From positions 1-64,000 of the forward strand of contig CAWHOW010000038.1 in the NCBI GenBank assembly GCA_963831005.1: a stretch of 64,000 bases of DNA. Direction: 5' to 3'. Shown here in pieces: positions 9,809-19,116 of the stretch. The notes under the pieces are model-generated. The model had not been told where the DNA came from. It searched no databases and worked only from the letters and a program-made list of their open reading frames with translations. This DNA is from CAWHOW01 sp963831005. GTDB taxonomy: Bacteria; Bacteroidota; Bacteroidia; Bacteroidales; CG2-30-32-10. The position numbers and the translations under genes were made by a program. Each line of letters begins with the position of its first letter. Positions within the stretch are counted from its first letter, which is position 1.

Positions 9809-9985
9809 GGCAGGTCTTCTGACTTGTTCAATTTCCGGATGCCTTCCCATCCGCCAGCAGGCGGACAGTGACAAAAGATTTCCGAAAAAAGTAAAGAACT
9901 TACAGCAGCGGGTACTGTTCAGGACTTGCACCTGATTCCCTATTAAAACTTATTCCTGAATGGAATATGTTTACCAATTCGCAGC
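9809..9985 (-). ncRNA. Cobalamin (adenosylcobalamin) riboswitch
   Basis: On the minus strand the element carries the conserved B12-box features in order: TAGGGAATCAGGTGCAAGTC, then CCCGCTGCTGTAA, then after a variable arm that includes a GC-rich hairpin, the closing GTCAGAAGACCTGCC (plus-strand 9809-9823). It ends 148 bases before the btuB start, leaving room for a translation- or termination-type expression platform. B12 binding is expected to turn off the receptor operon. The 5' boundary is approximate. Confidence 0.93.
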
Positions 9986-10021
9986 AAAAATAATTATTAA
10001 TTTATAAATTGATTAGAAAAA

Positions 10022-10056
10022 AGAAAAAACATATTAACACAACAGGTTAATATGTT
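10022..10056 (-). terminator. Rho-independent terminator after the MORN-repeat gene
   Basis: Perfect 11-bp stem (AACATATTAAC / GTTAATATGTT, 7-base loop), with a T-rich tail on the minus strand. It lies 21 bases past the stop of the MORN gene and insulates it from the riboswitch leader that follows. Confidence 0.75.
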
Positions 10057-10076
10057 TTCAACATATGGGAGATGAA

Positions 10077-10832
10077 TTATTTGTTGTCGGGAGTCTTATT
10101 CGTATCCTTATTATTATTCTGATCTTGATTATTGTTGTTTGGAATAGGATTCGCATTTTTATTGGAATCTGTAACAGGCAGTTTAGTAGATTGCGTTTTT
10201 GATTTCTTTGATGTTGTTGAACCTGAAGAGGCTTTTTCCTTTAATTGAACAACACCATTTGCATATTTGCTTGTTGAAGTAACTTTACCATCGGAATCAT
10301 AGGATACCCAATCTCCTTCTTTTATATCATTGGCATATGTACCCGATAATGTTTTCACGCCTTTTATATCATAATAAGTCCAAACACCGTCTTTTTTATT
10401 ATCCAAATAAGTTCCTTCCGATTTCTTTTCACCAGAGGATTTATTATACGTGGTCCATTGACCTGTTTTTCTCCCGTTTCTGTATGAACCTTCAGAGTTT
10501 AGCTGTCCATTGCTATAATAGTTTTTGTAATCCCCGTCTTTTTGCCCGTAATAATAATTTGCTTCTTCTTTCAAAACACCATTTGACGGGTAATACTTGG
10601 TGCAAGCACCATTTTTAATATCGTTCTTGTAATTAATTTCAGATAATAAAATTCTTTCTCTTGAATATGTTTTCCAGGCACCCTGCCTACCCTTGGCATC
10701 TGAAACATTTTTATGCTTTTCGCCATGAGGGGCATACTTTGGTTTCTCGGCAATCTCATCCTGCGAATAAGAGATAACTGGGAACAATAAGCAGGTGAAT
10801 AAAAATAAAAGTATGTTCTTGTTAAAACTCAT
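10077..10832 (-). CDS. Secreted MORN-repeat protein (YwqK-like)
   Basis: A signal peptide (1-23, ending SYS) precedes at least five MORN_2 type repeats (about 45-200) of the form GxWKxYxxxGxxxxxGxYxNGxxxG. The repeats make an extended beta-sheet; members are often annotated as YwqK-family antitoxins, but no toxin partner is visible. The last 50 residues are low-complexity Asn/Lys/Thr. Probably periplasmic or outer-membrane associated. Role unknown. Confidence 0.8.
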   Translation of the reverse strand: MSFNKNILLFLFTCLLFPVISYSQDEIAEKPKYAPHGEKHKNVSDAKGRQGAWKTYSRERILLSEINYKNDIKNGACTKYYPSNGVLKEEANYYYGQKDGDYKNYYSNGQLNSEGSYRNGRKTGQWTTYNKSSGEKKSEGTYLDNKKDGVWTYYDIKGVKTLSGTYANDIKEGDWVSYDSDGKVTSTSKYANGVVQLKEKASSGSTTSKKSKTQSTKLPVTDSNKNANPIPNNNNQDQNNNKDTNKTPDNK

Positions 10833-10939
10833 TCTTTTAAATCAAGATGTAAAAATAATGAAAAAGAATTCCAATATCAAATTAAAAATAAAATTTATTA
10901 TGTTTATACACTTATGAATTGATTTAGTTACTCATAAAT

Positions 10940-11917
10940 CTACCTTACTCTTAACGTTCGGCCAACATTTAATAAGGTTGACGGCCTTATCCCATTCAGT
11001 GAGCATAATGCAGCAACTGAAGTGCCATAGTAAAGTGCAATTTTTGATAATGAATCGCCATTCCTAATAGAATAGTATCTGGCATTAGCAACAACCTTTT
11101 TAACTTCCGGATAATAATCAAATGTTTTCTTGGAAAGATAAATAGTATCTTTCTTTATTGAAAAAGTACTTAAATCAATAAGATTATTTGGATTGATAGG
11201 AACACCTTTATATCTTATTTCGAAGTGCAAGTGCGGACCGGTGGAATGCCCTGTGCTTCCTCCTAAGCCAATTACATCACCTGCTTTCACCGCCTGGTTT
11301 GGAACTACCTTTGTTGCAGATAAATGACCATATAAAGTCTCTAGTCCATTTGGATGCCTAATCACAATTACATTGCCATATCCCCACGACCTCTGAAACT
11401 TTGAAACACGCACTATGCCGTCGAAGGCTGCCCTCACCGTATCGCCTGTATGAAGGCCAATATCTACACCATAATGGAAATACCATCTCTGCCAGCCGAA
11501 ACCACATGTAATGATTCCCTGTCTTGGCATATAGAAACAGTGTCCTGCATTATCCTGTAAAACAGTAAAGATAGAGTCTTCCATTTTAGAAGGGTCGAAA
11601 TCCTTGCTGAAAAGGAATAATTCATCGTTGCTCCAATCGCCGTCATAAGCTTTAGTGAGAGAATCAGAAGAAAACGCTTTTATAGGGGAAGAGTATACAG
11701 AATCATTATTAAAGAATAGCGTACCCAGCGCATCATAAGCATCAAAATAGCCGGATGTGAGATTGGAACTATCGCTTAAACTTTCGTATACATTATTGGA
11801 ATCGTTGCTATAAAACTGGGCGTAATCGGATTTAAAAGCAAACAAAAAAAACAACAGTAACGGTAATTGTGTTAACGCTTTGGAACGATGTGGAAATATG
11901 TTCTTAAAAAAAATCAC
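10940..11917 (-). CDS. M23 (LytM) peptidoglycan endopeptidase with C-terminal LysM
   Basis: Cell-wall hydrolase-type protein. A signal segment lies near residues 15-33. The M23 domain (about 125-245) has the zinc ligands H148 and D152 in HYGVD and the HLHFE motif with H229 and H231, so it looks catalytically competent. A single LysM domain (281-325) at the C-terminus would bind peptidoglycan. The LysM being C-terminal to the peptidase is a common Bacteroidota arrangement. It may act in daughter-cell separation, but no divisome gene is close. Confidence 0.92.
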   Translation of the reverse strand: MIFFKNIFPHRSKALTQLPLLLFFLFAFKSDYAQFYSNDSNNVYESLSDSSNLTSGYFDAYDALGTLFFNNDSVYSSPIKAFSSDSLTKAYDGDWSNDELFLFSKDFDPSKMEDSIFTVLQDNAGHCFYMPRQGIITCGFGWQRWYFHYGVDIGLHTGDTVRAAFDGIVRVSKFQRSWGYGNVIVIRHPNGLETLYGHLSATKVVPNQAVKAGDVIGLGGSTGHSTGPHLHFEIRYKGVPINPNNLIDLSTFSIKKDTIYLSKKTFDYYPEVKKVVANARYYSIRNGDSLSKIALYYGTSVAALCSLNGIRPSTLLNVGRTLRVR

Positions 11918-12054
11918 CTGAATAAGTCTCAGTAAATAATAAAATAAAATTAGGTTTTGGGGGCTAAAGATACTACTATCGGTTTAATTGCCAAACGGGA
12001 TTATTCATTTTCTTAAACAAATGTATTCGGATATGTTGAAAATGAAGATATCAG

Positions 12055-12088
12055 TTGTAAATAAAAGATTAAGAATTTTCTACCTTTG
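12055..12088 (+). promoter_or_regulatory. Promoter for the ABC exporter operon
   Basis: TTG at 12055-12057 and TACCTTTG at 12081-12088 form a -33/-7 pair with 23 bases between, slightly longer than ideal. The -7 element overlaps a TTG that would otherwise extend the ABC ATPase upstream, so it decides in favour of the ATG at 12131. Confidence 0.5.
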
Positions 12089-12130
12089 CAACCTCTAATT
12101 ATAAATTCATTATCCCGATCATTATTAACG

Positions 12131-13060
12131 ATGGATGCCGTTATAGAAGTAAAAGATGTTCATAAATCTTTCAAGACAGTACCGGCTGTTCGGGGAATTG
12201 ATCTTGCAATTCGCAAAGGACAGTTCACGGCTATACTTGGACCTAACGGAGCAGGCAAAACCACCCTCGTGGAAATGATTGAAGGCATCCAGAAACCTGA
12301 TAAAGGCGATATCTTTATCATGGGAAAGAAATGGGAAGGCAACGAGAATGAACTTCACCATATAATTGGTCTGTCATTGCAAGAGACTTATTATATTGAC
12401 AAGTTGAATGTGTGGGAAACGCTTAAACTTTTTGCAAGTTTCTACGGGCTTAAAAGCGAACGTTGTTCGGAAGTTATGGGATTGGTTGGGCTTGAAGAAA
12501 AACGGAAAGCTTATGTAGTGAATCTTTCTGGAGGACAAAGGCAACGCCTTGCACTTGGCATTTCATTGCTTAATAATCCGCAGATATTGCTCCTGGATGA
12601 ACCGACAACAGGTCTGGATCCTCTGGCACGCCGTGAGATATGGGCGATACTCCAAGACCTTAAAAAGAAATCGCAGACATCGCTTATACTCACTACTCAT
12701 TACATGGAAGAAGCGGAACAGCTTTGCGACAACATCATTATTATTGACCATGGGAAGATACTGAAAGAAGGAACGCTTCGCCAATTGCTTGAAGATAATA
12801 AAGGCGAAAATATTATTTCTTTTGCTCTTGAAGATAACAGCTCTGCCTCCGTTGTTCTTCAATCCGATAAACGTTTTAACATTAAGTGGGATGAAGTACA
12901 GGGACAAGGAACGGGTGTGCTTTCAAGCCTGGAGAATGAACTGCCGGAGTTCCTGAATTTTCTTCACACTAATAATCTTCGACTGAAGAACCTTGAGTTT
13001 AAGCGCAAAACCCTTGACGACTTATTCACTAGTTTAACGGGGAGGCATTTGCATGAATAG
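12131..13060 (+). CDS. ABC transporter ATP-binding protein (ABC-2 exporter type)
   Basis: Nucleotide-binding subunit of an ABC-2 exporter. Counting from the ATG at 12131 it has Walker A GPNGAGKT (37-44), signature LSGGQ (132-136), Walker B LLLDEPTT (153-160) and H-loop H190. The C-terminal 100 residues match the accessory region common in drug/polysaccharide ABC-2 ATPases (CcmA/DrrA type). A TTG at 12086 gives a longer frame but falls inside the promoter. It overlaps the permease gene by 8 bases, so the two are translationally coupled. Substrate unknown. Confidence 0.92.
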   Translation: MDAVIEVKDVHKSFKTVPAVRGIDLAIRKGQFTAILGPNGAGKTTLVEMIEGIQKPDKGDIFIMGKKWEGNENELHHIIGLSLQETYYIDKLNVWETLKLFASFYGLKSERCSEVMGLVGLEEKRKAYVVNLSGGQRQRLALGISLLNNPQILLLDEPTTGLDPLARREIWAILQDLKKKSQTSLILTTHYMEEAEQLCDNIIIIDHGKILKEGTLRQLLEDNKGENIISFALEDNSSASVVLQSDKRFNIKWDEVQGQGTGVLSSLENELPEFLNFLHTNNLRLKNLEFKRKTLDDLFTSLTGRHLHE

Positions 13061-14198
13061 CATTATCCGTTATAAACAAATGTGGCAGTTGATTGCGGCT
13101 AATTTCAAGGAGATATTCCGGGAACCGGCTGTATTGTTCTGGGGCATCCTATTCCCTATCCTGATGTCGGTAGGGCTTGGATTGGCGTTCACAAACAAAC
13201 AAAATGTTACGCGCAAAGTAGCGATAATTAAAGAATCGAATGCAGGTAAACCGGAAGCTGACAGTACACATATTATATCTGATTTCCTTCAACATAAAAC
13301 AATCATAACGCCAGCCACTACAAATACTGAGACCAGCTATTCATATATCATAAAGAATGAAAAGCTTGGGAACACTACATTTATCTTCACTGAAAAGAAT
13401 TGGCAGGAAGCAATGGTGTGGCTTAAAAGAGGGTATATAAGTTTAGTAGTGGAAGAAAAGAATGGTAGTATAGCTTATCATTTCGACCCATCAAATGCCG
13501 ATGCAAAGCTAACGTACATACAGCTTTCGGGGATATTTGGCAAAAAAGACATAAACATAAAAGTAAATGAAGATAATATAAAACCGCTAACACTAAAAGG
13601 GACACGCTATATTGATTTCCTGATACCCGGTTTGATCGCTATGGGCATCATGATGTCGGCTATGTGGGGATTGAGTTATACGGTTATTGAACGCAGGTCG
13701 AAGAAGCTACTGCGAAGGATGGTTGCCACGCCCATGAAGAAATCGCACTTTCTGATAGCGCTCATAGCTGTGCGTGTAGCCATGAACTTTGTTGAAGCAT
13801 CGTTGCTTTTCCTGTTTGCATATTTCGCTTTCGGCATAAGCATACAGGGCAGCGTACCCGCCTTGCTGCTGTTGCTGGTAGCAGGCAACATAGCCTTTGC
13901 AGGAATTGCCATATTCGCGTCGTGCAACACCTCGAAGACCGAGATAGGCAACGGCCTGATAAATGTGGTGGTAATGCCCATGATGATACTTTCGGGGGTG
14001 TTCTTTAGTTACCACAACTTCCCCGACTGGAGCATACCAGTGATACAGAAACTTCCGCTTACCATGCTTGCCGACGGAATGCGAAGCATATTTATTGAAG
14101 GCGGAGGGTTTGCCGAAATAGCCCTGCCCTCGCTGATACTTACCGCTACGGGGGTTTTCTTCTTCGGGCTGGGATTGAAGCTGTTTAAATGGCATTAG
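13053..14198 (+). CDS. ABC-2 type permease
   Basis: Membrane subunit for the ATPase just upstream. One N-terminal helix (about 25-48), a large extracytoplasmic loop (about 50-190) and five C-terminal helices with the ABC-2 region SAMWGLSYTVIERRSKKLLRRMVATP (quoted in part) and a final VVMPMMILSGVFF helix. 381 residues, typical for the MDR/NatB-like ABC-2 group. Base composition becomes noticeably more GC-rich toward its 3' end than in neighbouring genes. Confidence 0.9.
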   Translation: MNSIIRYKQMWQLIAANFKEIFREPAVLFWGILFPILMSVGLGLAFTNKQNVTRKVAIIKESNAGKPEADSTHIISDFLQHKTIITPATTNTETSYSYIIKNEKLGNTTFIFTEKNWQEAMVWLKRGYISLVVEEKNGSIAYHFDPSNADAKLTYIQLSGIFGKKDINIKVNEDNIKPLTLKGTRYIDFLIPGLIAMGIMMSAMWGLSYTVIERRSKKLLRRMVATPMKKSHFLIALIAVRVAMNFVEASLLFLFAYFAFGISIQGSVPALLLLLVAGNIAFAGIAIFASCNTSKTEIGNGLINVVVMPMMILSGVFFSYHNFPDWSIPVIQKLPLTMLADGMRSIFIEGGGFAEIALPSLILTATGVFFFGLGLKLFKWH

Positions 14199-14881
14199 AA
14201 AGCCGATGCGCTGAACGAGGAATCAGAAAAGTAGGCAGTAGGCAGGTGGCAGTGTGCAATCATTCATTGACAAATTCTGGTAATACCGATACGGTATCTG
14301 TAATAGTCCAATAAATTGTACTATAACAGCAACTCTATCGGCATTATACCAAATTTCATTGGAATAATTTTTAAGAATAATGGTATAAGTTCAGATTTAA
14401 TAATTTCTTAACATTCCCAATTATATTTATGCAATAAATTTATGTTAGAAATGCATTATTTATCTATGTGGAAAAAAAACCACTTTTAACATATACCTTT
14501 TCGGAAGTTGTAATCCTATAACAGATATATGATATTACTATATAAGCAATATTAATTTATCGTTAAGCCGTTGCAGATTGAATTATATTGAGTTTTTCTA
14601 CCTATCTTCGCTTATTCGTTCTTTTATCGTTTTATTTTATTTCTATGAATTATTCCAACACATTTTTTAAAAATGATGTTTACGGGGTAGAGAAGGAAGA
14701 AGGAAGAAGAACCCTTAATCATCAGTGGAATCAGTTGCTTGACGGATTGCCCGGCTTGCCACGCGGCAGGGAACATCCCCATTTTTATTATACACTATAT
14801 AATAAGGTATCAGCCTTTTTCAGGAAAGGTAGTTGCATGATATACCTTGATCAGGCTGTAAGCGGTCATCTTACCCAGCGA
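14199..14881. other. Intergenic stretch without a supported gene
   Basis: About 680 bases between the ABC permease and the 21-bp array. A frame from a TTG at 14588 stays open into the array, but its upstream part (residues 1-95) resembles no protein I know and its first bases (CTACCTATCTTCGC) look like a -7 promoter element. I treat it as non-coding leader of the array or a decayed gene. Confidence 0.5.
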
Positions 14882-15343
14882 CTCAGTCATTCGGTTCAGC
14901 GGCTCAGTCATTCAACTCAGTGTCTCAGTCATACGACTCAGCGGCTCAGTCATGCGACTCAGTGTCTCAGTCATTCAACTCAGCGGCTCAGTCATTCAAC
15001 TCAGCGGCTCAGTCATTCGACTCAGCGGCTCAGTCATTCGACTCAGCGGCTCAGTCATTCAACTCAGCGGCTCAGTCATACGACTCAGCGGCTCAGTCAT
15101 TCGACTCAGCGGCTCAGTCATTCGACTCAGCGGCTCAGTCATTCGACTCAGCGGCTCAGTCATTCGACTCAGCGGCTCAGTCATTCGACTCAGTGTCTCA
15201 GTCATTCAACTCAGCGGCTCAGTCATTCTACTCAGCGGCTCAGTCATTCAACTCAGTGTCTCAGTCATTCGACTCAGCGGCTCAGTCATTCGACTCAGCG
15301 GCTCAGTCATTCGACTCAGCGGCTCAGTCATTCGACTCAGTAC
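14882..15343. repeat. 21-bp tandem repeat array 1 (about 22 units)
   Basis: Twenty-two head-to-tail copies of a 21-bp unit whose core is CTCAGTCATTCGACTCAG, with few substitutions (CGG/TGT, TTC/TAC, CGA/CAA). All three plus-strand frames are open through it because the unit lacks stops and 21 is a multiple of 3; the frames read as heptapeptide repeats (for example LSHSTQR). It ends 60 bases before the ATG of the FN3-like gene at 15404. See the findings for the recurrent pairing. Confidence 0.97.
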
Positions 15344-15403
15344 ACTTTTTACAGAACTTTCAGTATCACCTAAATAAATAATTATTAACCTAAACTATTG
15401 AAA

Positions 15404-16141
15404 ATGAAAAAGAATCAGTTCCATTTAGTACCTGCGCATATAGGTTATGGCAGGATTATTATGCTTGCGCTCCCTGTAGTGCCAAAAACTAAGGAAAAAC
15501 GCGCCCGTGCGGTGTTACACATGGACAAATTAAAAACATTCGGCGATTTCGACAAAAAGATGAAACTCATCCGATCGGATATGAAGACAAATGCGGCTAC
15601 TTTCACTGCGCCTCCAATTACCGTTGTCGACGGTGGAATTTTTGACAATGACATAAAAGCTTACGAATCGGCAGAAACAGTGGCTCTTACAAAGGTAACG
15701 GGTTCGAGTACCGCTCGTGACGTGACTTACGATACAGTTATTACCGATGCCCACCTGTTGCAGGGTTATGTACAGGGGCTTGCCGACAACCTGCATAATA
15801 CGCTAAAGGCTATTGCGCTTATTGAAAGTTCGGGTTTTGATGTAAGCCTGCACACACCGCATACCAAGAGCGATTTTTCGGCTAAGCCCACTAAAATAAG
15901 CGGCCAGTTAAAACTGGCTATTAACGTTAAAAAAATGTGCATGGGCGAAAAACGCTATTCTGTAAAATGGCAAAGCAGCCCCGACGACGGTAAAACGCCG
16001 CTTGATTTGCCCACAACCCTGAAAGGAAGTACACTGGTATCGGGTTTGACTGTGGGGACATGGATGTATTTCCGCTTCCTAGTAGTACTTAAAGATGGCG
16101 AACACGGCTGGAGTGCATGGTTAAAAGTGCTGGTGCAGTAA
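15404..16141 (+). CDS. Small FN3-like family protein, locus 1
   Basis: No known function. Start placed at the ATG at 15404 rather than a TTG two codons earlier. The protein (245 residues) has a basic N-terminus, a mainly helical middle (about 60-145) and a C-terminal fibronectin-III-like beta domain with the features YSVKWQSSPDDGKTPL, LVSGLTVGTWMYFRF and GWSAWLKVLV. These line up with the C-terminal parts of the proteins at 29506 and 57868 and the broken gene at 47519: SPDxxxW, then V-GLxxGxxYxFR, then a WSxW-like end. No signal peptide or T9SS domain is evident, so the location in the cell is unclear. A strong terminator follows and a 21-bp array precedes it. Confidence 0.75.
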   Translation: MKKNQFHLVPAHIGYGRIIMLALPVVPKTKEKRARAVLHMDKLKTFGDFDKKMKLIRSDMKTNAATFTAPPITVVDGGIFDNDIKAYESAETVALTKVTGSSTARDVTYDTVITDAHLLQGYVQGLADNLHNTLKAIALIESSGFDVSLHTPHTKSDFSAKPTKISGQLKLAINVKKMCMGEKRYSVKWQSSPDDGKTPLDLPTTLKGSTLVSGLTVGTWMYFRFLVVLKDGEHGWSAWLKVLVQ

Positions 16142-16156
16142 AAATAAAATAAAAAA

Positions 16157-16193
16157 AAACCGGAGCGGGCTTGCACACCCGTTTCCGGCTTCT
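16157..16193 (+). terminator. Terminator after FN3-like gene, locus 1
   Basis: GC-rich hairpin (ACCGGAGCGGG ... CCCGTTTCCGGC, with a short internal mismatch) followed by TTCTT; it begins 16 bases past the stop codon. Confidence 0.7.
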
Positions 16194-16368
16194 TGAGCAA
16201 GAAAAATATTCAGTAACTAAACCAAATATGTTGCAAAAATACTATATCTAAATCCTTTAAGCAAGTGTTTTATAAAAGCATGAACTTAACGCATGGTATC
16301 CGCCAACCGGCGGAAAATACCGCGAAAGTGGGGAAAAATTAAATTTTACTAATCACAAAACTATAGTT

Positions 16369-18129
16369 ATGAAAAAAGTAAATTATTTAAAATTAGTTAT
16401 TGCGCTGATAGTTACTGCAACTTTCAGCATTTACAAAGTGCAAGCTCAATCAACTTATGCAAGCGGAGCACAAACTAACGGTTGCGCTAATCTTGCCGGA
16501 ACAACCGGTACAAATTTTGGTTGTGGTGCCGGTAATGTAAATACAGGTTCTTACAATGCATTTTTTGGCGACCATGCCGGTTTTAAAAACACTTCAGGCG
16601 CCGGTAATGTTTTTTCAGGTTATGAAACAGGATATTGGAATGTATCAGGAGTTAGCAATACTTTTTATGGATTGGAAGCCGGCGAAAGCAATACTGATTC
16701 ATATAATACTTTTATTGGTGCCAATGCTGGTTCAGCTAATACATCAGGGGATGAAAATACATTTCTGGGTTATACGGCAGGTTTTAATAATAATACTGGT
16801 ATTTATAATACTTTTTTAGGGACATTGTCGGCTCATGAGAACACTACTGGAAGTAGTAATGTTTGCTTAGGTCTAAATGCAGGTTACTATAATCAAACAG
16901 GAAGCAGCAATGTTATACTGGGTAATCATGCAGGAAATGGTTCAAGCGGCAACTCATACGATGACAATTGTTTTATTGGGTTTAAGGCAGGTTTTTCAAA
17001 TACAACAGGCACTGCAAACGTTTTCTTAGGTTATGAGGCAGGTTATGCAAATACATCTGGCGGGGGCCTAAACAATACTTTTGGAAATACTTTTATAGGG
17101 TATGATGCAGCAAACGGATGTACAACCAGCTTCGATAATGTTTGTGTTGGGTTTGGTGCAGGTGTAACAATTACTGATAATTTATCCAGTGAAAATACTT
17201 GCATTGGTGAAGGTGCAGATATTGGAGCTAATACTTATTCAAATGCTACTGCAATTGGATATGGAGCAGTTGCTGGTAACACTGATTGGGTAAGAATTGG
17301 AAATTCTTCAGTTACACAAATTTGGTGTCAACCAGGTATTTGGAATAACAGTGACAGACGCATTAAAAATAATATAAAAGAAAATGTGCCGGGGCTTGCT
17401 TTTATCAATTTACTAAAACCTGTTACTTATAATTATGATATTCACAAAGAAAACAGTATGCTTGGGTATCATAAAATAACTACTATTAATCCGGCAATAA
17501 AAGATTCTTTAGGTAATATTATCAACCCTGCCAGCTCTGTTACTACTATAGATACAACTTTTTGGAACGGGAAATATGATATAGAAAAGATAAACTATAC
17601 AGGTTTAATTGCTCAACAAGTTGATTCTGCAACTCAGAAACTGGGATATGATTTTAGCGGAATTTATAGACCTAAAAACAGCAATGATATCTATGGTTTG
17701 AACTATGCACAGTTTGTTGTTCCTCTTATAAAAGCAGTACAGGAACTAAGCAAAACAGTTGATAGTTTAAAAGCAACCATGCAAACTACAGGCGCCGTCC
17801 AGCGCACAAGGAACAATAGTAATAGCACCGATCCGGATAACGCAACAAGCATAAATAATATTGAATTAGCTAATAATGCTGTCCTTTATCAGAATGCACC
17901 CAATCCTTTTGGAAGTGGTACAACTATTAAATATTTTGTGCCTGATAATGCAGATGCCCAAGTTGTTTTTTATGATGAGTTTGGAACCCAACTTAAAACC
18001 TTCAAGATAGCAGAAAACGGAACTGGTCAATTAAATATCGATGCAAGTAATCTTTCCACAGGAATATATTCGTATTCTCTTATTGTAAATAGAAAAGTAG
18101 TAGATACAAAGAAAATGATCAAGCAATAA
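16369..18129 (+). CDS. Secreted S74-chaperone (tail-fibre-like) protein with T9SS sorting domain
   Basis: A signal peptide (1-26, VQAQ) is followed by about 280 residues of short trimeric-adhesin-like head repeats of the type GxxNTFLGxxAG. Next comes an intramolecular chaperone (Peptidase_S74/endosialidase) domain starting at SDRRIKNNIKE (near residue 328), with the conserved LKPVTYNYD segment and a short coiled coil at VQELSKTVDSLKATM. The last 85 residues are a type A T9SS sorting domain (NAPNPFGSGTTIKYF to KKMIKQ). Predicted to be exported and to trimerise as a surface fibre. Having the sorting domain after the self-cleaving chaperone is curious, because autoproteolysis would detach it. 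A terminator follows directly. Confidence 0.88.
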   Translation: MKKVNYLKLVIALIVTATFSIYKVQAQSTYASGAQTNGCANLAGTTGTNFGCGAGNVNTGSYNAFFGDHAGFKNTSGAGNVFSGYETGYWNVSGVSNTFYGLEAGESNTDSYNTFIGANAGSANTSGDENTFLGYTAGFNNNTGIYNTFLGTLSAHENTTGSSNVCLGLNAGYYNQTGSSNVILGNHAGNGSSGNSYDDNCFIGFKAGFSNTTGTANVFLGYEAGYANTSGGGLNNTFGNTFIGYDAANGCTTSFDNVCVGFGAGVTITDNLSSENTCIGEGADIGANTYSNATAIGYGAVAGNTDWVRIGNSSVTQIWCQPGIWNNSDRRIKNNIKENVPGLAFINLLKPVTYNYDIHKENSMLGYHKITTINPAIKDSLGNIINPASSVTTIDTTFWNGKYDIEKINYTGLIAQQVDSATQKLGYDFSGIYRPKNSNDIYGLNYAQFVVPLIKAVQELSKTVDSLKATMQTTGAVQRTRNNSNSTDPDNATSINNIELANNAVLYQNAPNPFGSGTTIKYFVPDNADAQVVFYDEFGTQLKTFKIAENGTGQLNIDASNLSTGIYSYSLIVNRKVVDTKKMIKQ

Positions 18130-18141
18130 TCATGATAATGC

Positions 18142-18176
18142 AAAAAGCTCATGCTCTTTTTAAGTATGAGCTTTTT
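18142..18176 (+). terminator. Terminator after the S74/T9SS gene
   Basis: Perfect 11-bp stem AAAAAGCTCAT / ATGAGCTTTTT with a 13-base loop and T-run; it starts 13 bases past the stop and can act in both directions. Confidence 0.85.
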
Positions 18177-18195
18177 GTCCTTCTTTAAATATAGC

Positions 18196-18203
18196 TACTT
18201 TTG
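18196..18203 (+). promoter_or_regulatory. -7 promoter element for the T9SS cargo gene at 18227
   Basis: TACTTTTG fits TAnnTTTG and lies 23 bases before the ATG. Confidence 0.5.
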
Positions 18204-18226
18204 TTACTAATGAAAAGAATAAAAAA

Positions 18227-19066
18227 ATGAATAAAATCTTATTATTTATCCTTATTGTATTTGTAATAAATGCAAAGGCGCAGATAACTTTTGAACATGA
18301 TTATGATAGTGCTTCTACTTATGCAAGTGGTAGCCCAGCATTATCTGATCAATTAGAAATAATAAACTTTGTTGTATCAGGTGAAAAATATGTGAAAATA
18401 AACAGACATGGTGAAAAAATTATGATTTATAACTTAAATCATTCATTACTAGAAACAATAGATTATTCTGGGTTTCCTCAATCATCCCCTGCTTATGTAT
18501 ATATATTATATCTTTCTGAAAATCTATTTGATACAGACTCGAAAATAGAATTTATGTATTTAGCATCTGGAGGTATTAAACCTTATACAGGTATATACAG
18601 AGATGATGGCTCTATAATATTCTCTGATACTGGAGCTGCAGTAATTTTTCAGGAATTTCCTCCTCAACAATATCCTATTTATAATACTTCGGAGGGAACA
18701 AAAATGATATTAAGTTATAATAACGGACATGCGAAGGTATTCAGTTTGCCTGGTACATTATCTTCATGTTGTAATACAGAAAATATTGTTTCATTAGCTA
18801 TGCAAAGGCAAAGCGGCTTATCTAATCCCTACCCCAACCCAAACAATGGCAGTACAAAAATAGATTATACCTTGCCGCCGGGTGTAAACGAAGGAGAAAT
18901 TGTGTTTTATAATTTAATGGGCAACGAGGTAAAACGCTTTAAAGTGGATAAAACATTTAATACCTTGCTAATTTCCACAAAGGATATAGCGGCAGGAACG
19001 TATTATTACCAATTGCAAACCACGGGAGAAAGTAGCGGAGGGAAGAAGATGGTGGTTATTAAATAG
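18227..19066 (+). CDS. T9SS-exported protein of unknown function
   Basis: Signal peptide (1-18, ending NAKAQ), a 190-residue mainly beta middle with no motif I recognise, and a type A T9SS sorting domain in the last 80 residues (PYPNPNNGSTKIDYTLP to GGKKMVVIK). Probably secreted or anchored at the cell surface. The final 19 codons are duplicated 180 bases downstream (see 19244-19300). Confidence 0.8.
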   Translation: MNKILLFILIVFVINAKAQITFEHDYDSASTYASGSPALSDQLEIINFVVSGEKYVKINRHGEKIMIYNLNHSLLETIDYSGFPQSSPAYVYILYLSENLFDTDSKIEFMYLASGGIKPYTGIYRDDGSIIFSDTGAAVIFQEFPPQQYPIYNTSEGTKMILSYNNGHAKVFSLPGTLSSCCNTENIVSLAMQRQSGLSNPYPNPNNGSTKIDYTLPPGVNEGEIVFYNLMGNEVKRFKVDKTFNTLLISTKDIAAGTYYYQLQTTGESSGGKKMVVIK

Positions 19067-19116
19067 CAAATTGCAAATAGAAAATAGCAAATTGCAAAAT
19101 TAATAAGAACCGAATT

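Noticed and set aside
12086..12130. Upstream TTG start for the ABC ATPase
   Set aside because: It overlaps the TACCTTTG promoter element, and the family's N-terminus begins at the ATG at 12131.
14588..15373. ORF of 261 codons reading into the 21-bp array (LSHSTQR heptapeptides)
   Set aside because: TTG start inside a promoter-like sequence, all three frames equally open through the array, and an upstream part with no recognisable protein character.
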